Origin: Planctomycetota bacterium
Lineage (GTDB): Bacteria > Planctomycetota > UBA1135 > GCA-002686595
DNA length: 10,115 bases
Assembly (NCBI GenBank): GCA_029212955.1
Contig: JARGOW010000025.1
Coordinates: forward strand, 4,297 to 14,411
Reading direction: 5' to 3'
Part shown: piece by piece, positions 7,551 to 10,115 of the stretch
How positions within the stretch are numbered: the stretch's first letter is position 1
Layout: the number at the start of each line of letters is the position of its first letter
The notes under the pieces: model-generated
What the model was told of the DNA's origin: nothing
What the model saw: the letters and a program-made list of their open reading frames with translations, nothing else
The model's database searches: none
Position numbers and translations under genes: made by a program

Positions 7551-9266
7551 ATGAAACGGACTCTCCTCCGCACCTGCACTTCCCTCGGCCTCGTGTTCGC
7601 GGCTTCCTCCGCGTTCGCTGGCACCATTTACGTGGACGCCAACCTGAACACGGGCCTCAACGACGGTAGCTCCTGGGCCAACGCCTACCAGGGTAGCGAC
7701 GGCCTGCGCCTGGCCCTTGTGGGCGCCGTGGCCAATGACGACATTTACGTGGCCCAGGGCACCTACAAGCCCACCACGGGAGCCTCCCGCGCCGCGTCCT
7801 TCGCCATGAAGAACAACGTGGAGATCTATGGCGGATTCCTGGGTGGCGAGTCCAGCCCCGTTCAGCGTCCGGCCTTCGGCACCGCTACCAGTATCCTGCT
7901 CGGTGACCTGGCCGATAACGATGGCAGCAACCTGCGCAACGACAACAGCTACCACCTGGTCACCACAACCGGAACCAACGCCACCGCCGTTCTCGATGGC
8001 TTTGAGATCCGCCAGGGCAACGCCAACGGAAGCGGCAACAACAACAAGGGGGGTGGAATTCTCTGCTTGAGCAACTCCAACCCCACCATTCGCAACTGCG
8101 ACTTCATCGACAACCGCTGCACCTTTGGTGGCGGCGCTGGATACATCAACGGCAGTCGCCCGAGCTTCACCGATTGTTCCTTTGTGGACAACCTGGGTGG
8201 TTCCTTCGGTGGCGCATTCGACTTGAACGGCGGCAGCAACACCGTCTTCGAACGCTGCACCTTCATTGGCAACAGTGCCAACCGGGCGGGTGCACTCGAG
8301 ATTTTCTCAACCACCAACATCCTGGTCAGCAACTGCCTGTTCGTGGACAACACGGCCACGGGTACCGCCGGTGGTGGAGGCCTTTGGCTTGGCGCCGGTG
8401 GAACCGCCACCGTGGTCAACTGCACGATCGTTGGCAACCACGCGCCCAGCTCCCTGGGCGGCGGCATCAACGATCAAGGATCCAACGTCACCACCACCAA
8501 CTGCATCATCTGGGACAACACCGGCCCGGGTGGCGCACAGAACGCAACCAATCAAGTCAACGGCACGGCAGTCACCTACAGCAACGTGGAAGTAGGCCTG
8601 CCGGGCACGGGCAACATTTCCGTGGCCCCCTCCTTCGTGAACGCCGCCGGTGGCGACTACAACCTGATGATCACCTCCGCAGGTATCGACGCGGGCAACA
8701 ACGCCGCCGTTCCCTCCGGAGTCAGCCTCGACATCCGCCACAAGCGTCGTTTCGAGGACGAGACCAGCGTTGCCGACACCGGCATCGGAACGGCCCCCAT
8801 CGTGGACATGGGTTGCTCGGAGTTCACCACGCGCCCCGGCACCAACTTCTGCTCGGCCAACGTGAACACCCAAGGCGGACACGCCTCCATGGCCGCGTCC
8901 GGTTCGGTTGCCGTGATCGACAACAACTTGACCCTGGAATGCACGGACATGGTTCCCAACCAGTTTGCCATCTTCCTGGTCGGCGCCCAGCCCGGCTTCG
9001 TGGCTAGCCCCGGCGGCAGCTCCGGCAATCTTTGCTTGGGAGGCGTCATCGGCCGTTTCAACGACCTCAGCCAAATCCGCAACACGGGAGCCACCAGCTC
9101 GATCGACCTGACGCTGGACCTGGGCAACCTGCCCCTGGCCACGGGTTCCGTGCCCGTCATGCCCGGCGAAACCTGGCATTTCGAAGCTTGGTACCGCGAC
9201 GGCATCCCCTCCATCGGTTTTGTGACCTCGAACTTCTCCGACGGTCTCTCGATCACCTTCGAGTGA
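7551..9266 (+). CDS. Secreted right-handed parallel beta-helix protein with planctomycete-type C-terminal module
   Basis: The 571-residue protein opens with a clear Sec signal peptide (MKRTLLRTCTSLGLVFAASSAFA, cleavage likely after A23). The mature part starts GTIYVDANLNTG, the usual opening of DUF1565/pectate-lyase-like beta-helix proteins of PVC bacteria. Six coils with the pattern C-x-(F/I)-x-x-N appear at C183, C209, C236, C262, C291 and C318, spaced 26-29 residues, so a Cys ladder and an Asn ladder should run along the helix. Residues about 433-571 form a separate C-terminal module (FCSANVN at its start; NLCLGG, GETWHFEAWYRD and SNFSDGLSITF further on) that I recall from many secreted planctomycete proteins. 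No catalytic residues are recognised, so it may bind or structure surface polysaccharide rather than cleave it. The ATG has no Shine-Dalgarno, but the signal peptide fixes the start. A 216-bp gap separates it from the upstream operon. Confidence 0.85.
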   Translation: MKRTLLRTCTSLGLVFAASSAFAGTIYVDANLNTGLNDGSSWANAYQGSDGLRLALVGAVANDDIYVAQGTYKPTTGASRAASFAMKNNVEIYGGFLGGESSPVQRPAFGTATSILLGDLADNDGSNLRNDNSYHLVTTTGTNATAVLDGFEIRQGNANGSGNNNKGGGILCLSNSNPTIRNCDFIDNRCTFGGGAGYINGSRPSFTDCSFVDNLGGSFGGAFDLNGGSNTVFERCTFIGNSANRAGALEIFSTTNILVSNCLFVDNTATGTAGGGGLWLGAGGTATVVNCTIVGNHAPSSLGGGINDQGSNVTTTNCIIWDNTGPGGAQNATNQVNGTAVTYSNVEVGLPGTGNISVAPSFVNAAGGDYNLMITSAGIDAGNNAAVPSGVSLDIRHKRRFEDETSVADTGIGTAPIVDMGCSEFTTRPGTNFCSANVNTQGGHASMAASGSVAVIDNNLTLECTDMVPNQFAIFLVGAQPGFVASPGGSSGNLCLGGVIGRFNDLSQIRNTGATSSIDLTLDLGNLPLATGSVPVMPGETWHFEAWYRDGIPSIGFVTSNFSDGLSITFE

Positions 9267-9277
9267 TCCTGGCGGAG

Positions 9278-9292
9278 CCCGGCCGAGCCGGG
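9278..9292. other. Small GC-rich hairpin between the beta-helix gene and the main terminator
   Basis: CCCGGC at 9278-9283 pairs with GCCGGG at 9287-9292 around the loop CGA. It lies 12 bp after the stop at 9266 and about 5 bp before the A-run of the main terminator. It may help transcription pausing or mRNA 3'-end stability; that role is inferred. Confidence 0.45.
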
Positions 9293-9296
9293 TGAG

Positions 9297-9342
9297 AAAA
9301 AAACATCCGGCCCAGTTCGAACTGGGCCGGATGTTTTGTTTT
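9297..9342. terminator. Strong bidirectional rho-independent terminator
   Basis: Bases 9300-9337 form a perfect palindrome with 19-bp arms (centre between 9318 and 9319, central TTCGAA). It has an A-run on the left (9297-9303) and TTTTGTTTT on the right (9334-9342). Read on the plus strand it ends in a T-rich tail after the beta-helix gene; on the minus strand the A-run becomes a T-run after ppa, whose stop lies 24 bp away. It therefore serves both converging genes. Confidence 0.95.
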
Positions 9343-9366
9343 GTGGGGGCAAAGCTCCCTGGATCG

Positions 9367-9999
9367 TCAAGCGGACGGAGAACGGCGGTCTTCGCTGCGG
9401 AATTCGTCCTGGTAATCCTCGATCGAGGCGCGGATGACCTTGCGGGCGTGGTCGGCGCCATAGGTCCCCATGACCTTGATCGTGTTTTCCCCTGTGTTGA
9501 TGTCCATCTTGTAGGTGGCGAAGTAGTGCACCATGCGATTGATGACCGTGTCTGGCACGTGACTGAGCTCCTTGGCGGACTTGAACACCTGGTCGTTGTC
9601 GAGCACGGCGATGATTTTGTCATCGGCCTCACCCCCATCCACCAGCTGAATGCCGCCCAGAACGCGGGCGGAGAGCACAATGTCGGACCGGTCGATGCGC
9701 TGCTGACTGAGAACGCAGATGTCCAGGGGATCCTGGTCGCCGATGGTTGCGGAAACGGTCAAGGCCGCCACCCGGTCCCCGCAGTAAGTCTGGGGAATGA
9801 ACCCGTACAGGAACGGCGGCAGGGCGGAACTGCCCTGGGGCCGGTCCACGCGCAGGTAGCCCGTGCGCTTGTCGATCTCGTACTTCACCACGTCAAACGG
9901 GGTGATCTCGATGTACGACTCGACCACGTCAGGAACGCGGTCCCCGGTGGGAAGGCCATGCCAAGGGTGCGCGCGAAAGCGATTGAAATCTTTGCCCAT
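9367..9999 (-). CDS. ppa: Inorganic pyrophosphatase, family I (chlamydia/planctomycete form)
   Basis: This cytoplasmic enzyme hydrolyses pyrophosphate to two phosphates with Mg2+, pulling biosynthetic reactions forward. With the start at 9999 the protein has 210 residues. The family I active-site residues are in place by comparison with the E. coli enzyme: E31 in YIEITP, K39 and E41 in KYEIDK, R53 in VDRP, Y65, the metal motif D-Q-D-P-L-D (D88, D90, D93), the acidic EADDK (124-128), and Y163-K164. The opening AHPWHG and the segments TYCGD and DKIIAVL resemble chlamydial Ppa rather than the E. coli type. The frame stays open to an ATG at 10059, but those 20 extra residues (Gly, Cys and Trp rich) do not look like the family, so MGKDFNRF is chosen; neither start has a Shine-Dalgarno. 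The gene converges on the beta-helix gene and ends at the shared terminator. Adenylation makes pyrophosphate, but nothing here ties this housekeeping gene to the synthetase. Confidence 0.95.
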   Translation of the reverse strand: MGKDFNRFRAHPWHGLPTGDRVPDVVESYIEITPFDVVKYEIDKRTGYLRVDRPQGSSALPPFLYGFIPQTYCGDRVAALTVSATIGDQDPLDICVLSQQRIDRSDIVLSARVLGGIQLVDGGEADDKIIAVLDNDQVFKSAKELSHVPDTVINRMVHYFATYKMDINTGENTIKVMGTYGADHARKVIRASIEDYQDEFRSEDRRSPSA

Positions 10000-10115
10000 A
10001 GATACGGTTCGGCAGCCCATCCAGCCACCGGACCATTCCGGCGCACCACAGGCTCCCACTCTCCGATCGGCCTACCATCCCCAAAACCGTCCCCCAAATC
10101 AGCCCCCACCCCCCC

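Noticed and set aside
8307..9680. A 457-codon minus-strand frame across the beta-helix gene, the terminator and part of ppa
   Set aside because: It crosses a strong terminator and overlaps two well-supported genes; its translation is repetitive and has no known motif.
10000..10059. Upstream in-frame extension of ppa to an ATG at 10059
   Set aside because: The extra 20 residues do not resemble family I pyrophosphatases, which begin close to the AHPWHG segment, and no ribosome binding site supports either start.
10060..10115. C-rich right end of the window as part of another gene or repeat
   Set aside because: Too short and too low in complexity to support a gene, and no repeat unit could be made out.
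1..10115. CRISPR array, tRNA/rRNA genes, insertion sequences or phage genes
   Set aside because: No regularly spaced direct repeats, tRNA-like folds, transposase motifs or terminal inverted repeats were seen.

Overview
The window looks like chromosomal DNA from a GC-rich member of Planctomycetota (PVC superphylum). Two lines of evidence support this, both from remembered families rather than a search. The inorganic pyrophosphatase has the chlamydia/planctomycete form of the family I enzyme (AHPWHG near the N-terminus, then TYCGD, DPLDICVL and EADDKIIAVL). The secreted beta-helix protein ends in a module I associate with large secreted proteins of deep-branching planctomycetes (Saltatorellus-like lineages). 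Most starts have no Shine-Dalgarno sequence, which also fits that phylum.

Layout. At 1-182 (minus) is the N-terminal part of trmB, a tRNA m7G46 methyltransferase running off the left edge. A 134-bp divergent gap separates it from a plus-strand cluster of three genes. The first (317-4255) is a 1312-residue Pls/PosA-type single-module synthetase: an adenylation domain, a carrier domain, then three membrane plus left-handed beta-helix units, with no condensation or thioesterase domain. The second, 55 bp on (4311-6107), is a half-size ABC exporter with an aberrant signature motif. The third, 3 bp on (6111-7334), is a membrane-anchored HExxH zinc metallopeptidase with a TPR-like segment. A 216-bp gap with nested inverted repeats follows. 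Then comes a secreted right-handed beta-helix protein (7551-9266). It ends at a 38-bp perfect palindrome with A and T flanks, a bidirectional terminator shared with the converging family I inorganic pyrophosphatase (9367-9999, minus). The last 116 bp upstream of ppa is C-rich and shows no gene.

How the genes may work together. The synthetase has the domain order of epsilon-poly-L-lysine synthetase (Pls), and its predicted substrate pocket has two acidic residues, which suits a cationic amino acid. With an ABC exporter and a surface metallopeptidase packed behind it, the cluster is a candidate make-export-process system for a cationic homopoly(amino acid) or short isopeptide in a planctomycete. 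The product, the exporter's cargo and the peptidase's substrate are all inferred. trmB, the beta-helix protein and ppa look like unrelated neighbours.
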